Assembly: GCF_003574465.1 (NCBI RefSeq)
Contig: NZ_QOWC01000059.1
Location: 1 to 41,816, forward strand
Source: Methylobacterium crusticola
GTDB taxonomy: Bacteria; Pseudomonadota; Alphaproteobacteria; Rhizobiales; Beijerinckiaceae
Direction: 5' to 3'
Length of the DNA stretch: 41,816 nt
In this document: positions 41,592 through 41,816 of the stretch, piece by piece
Position numbering within the stretch: the stretch's first letter is position 1
Layout: each line of letters starts with the position of its first letter
Made by a program: the position numbers and the translations under genes
The notes under the pieces: generated by a model
The model's input: the letters and a program-made list of their open reading frames with translations, nothing else
The model's database searches: none
What the model was told of the DNA's origin: nothing

Positions 41592-41816
41592 ATGTCGACG
41601 TCTGCGCTGGTTGATTACAGCCTCGCCCCGAGAGGCCGCGGCCTCGTCGGGATGCCCGAAGCGACGCCTGCGTGCGAACCGGACGAGGATGCCGACACCC
41701 GCCCCGCCATCGTGATCATCGAACCGCGCCAGCTCGTGCGCGAGTGCCTCAGCAACTGCCTGGCCGAGGCCATCCCGGACCACCGGATCGTCACCTACGC
41801 GTCGATCGACGCCTGG
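41592..41816 (+). CDS. Response regulator-like protein, N-terminal part only (continues past window)
   Basis: Translation from the ATG at 41592 gives 75 residues without a stop up to the window edge. The ribosome site GGAGGTGAAGG immediately before it is the strongest near the right end. After about 37 poorly conserved residues the sequence AIVIIEPRQLVRECLSNCLAEAIPDHRIVTYASIDAW matches the first beta strand and helix of receiver domains in NarL/LuxR-type regulators. The acidic pair is partly replaced (IEPR), so phosphorylation may be impaired. It is likely a regulator of the adjacent polysaccharide locus. The output domain is not visible. Confidence 0.7.
   Translation, partial: MSTSALVDYSLAPRGRGLVGMPEATPACEPDEDADTRPAIVIIEPRQLVRECLSNCLAEAIPDHRIVTYASIDAW

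Overview
The window is very GC-rich DNA from an alphaproteobacterium, most likely a Methylobacterium-like member of the Rhizobiales. This is inferred from base composition, the methylotroph-type SerC followed by SerA, the YHS-like/ffh/rpsP/rimM/trmD gene order, an ExoF/ExoY-type exopolysaccharide locus and a perfect CtrA-type box. No rRNA, tRNA or CRISPR array was found. Most long open frames opposite the genes are GC-driven shadows and are omitted.

Layout. 1-6289 (minus): a catabolic/uptake unit with a zinc alcohol dehydrogenase, a thiamine-diphosphate enzyme, a Liv-type substrate-binding protein, and the permeases LivH and LivM (LivM runs off the left edge). A GntR/FCD regulator is divergent at 6390-7106. 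7107-8937: a 15-bp tandem repeat, a secreted propeller-like protein and a small membrane protein. 9112-13223 (minus): serC, serA and mtnA, with a candidate structured leader before serC. 13497-15911: a tungstate-type permease (tupB) and binding protein (tupA) facing each other, then a Crp/Fnr regulator. 16136-19974 (minus): the ffh-rpsP-rimM-trmD housekeeping operon, headed by a small YHS-like protein. 20172-21505: a complete ISAs1-family insertion sequence with a perfect 8-bp target duplication. 21602-26671: a coiled-coil protein, a HIT protein, an M20 amidohydrolase, a class-C beta-lactamase-like hydrolase and a FemAB/GNAT-like protein.

From about 27.1 kb to the right edge lies an exopolysaccharide locus. 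It holds a Wza/ExoF-type export protein, an ExoY-type initiating sugar transferase preceded by the CtrA-type box, a membrane GT2, a soluble GT2 coupled to a NeuD-like acetyltransferase, a GT4, a WecG/TagA enzyme, and a tight five-gene plus-strand run for a modified, probably amino, sugar nucleotide (acetyltransferase, Gfo/Idh dehydrogenase, DegT aminotransferase, SDR epimerase, second DegT aminotransferase). After a long AT-richer spacer, a regulator gene starts at 41592 and leaves the window. Flippase, polymerase and chain-length genes are not seen and may lie outside.

Other signals of interest are several intergenic short tandem repeats, some with a shared CGCGAA(A)GGC core, long perfect inverted repeats in divergent promoter regions, and a tungstate transporter whose two visible genes are convergent with no ATPase gene nearby. 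I did not find a clearly unprecedented system. The best candidates for new biology are the unassigned substrate of the left-hand unit, the unusual sugar pathway, and possible cell-cycle control of polysaccharide initiation.
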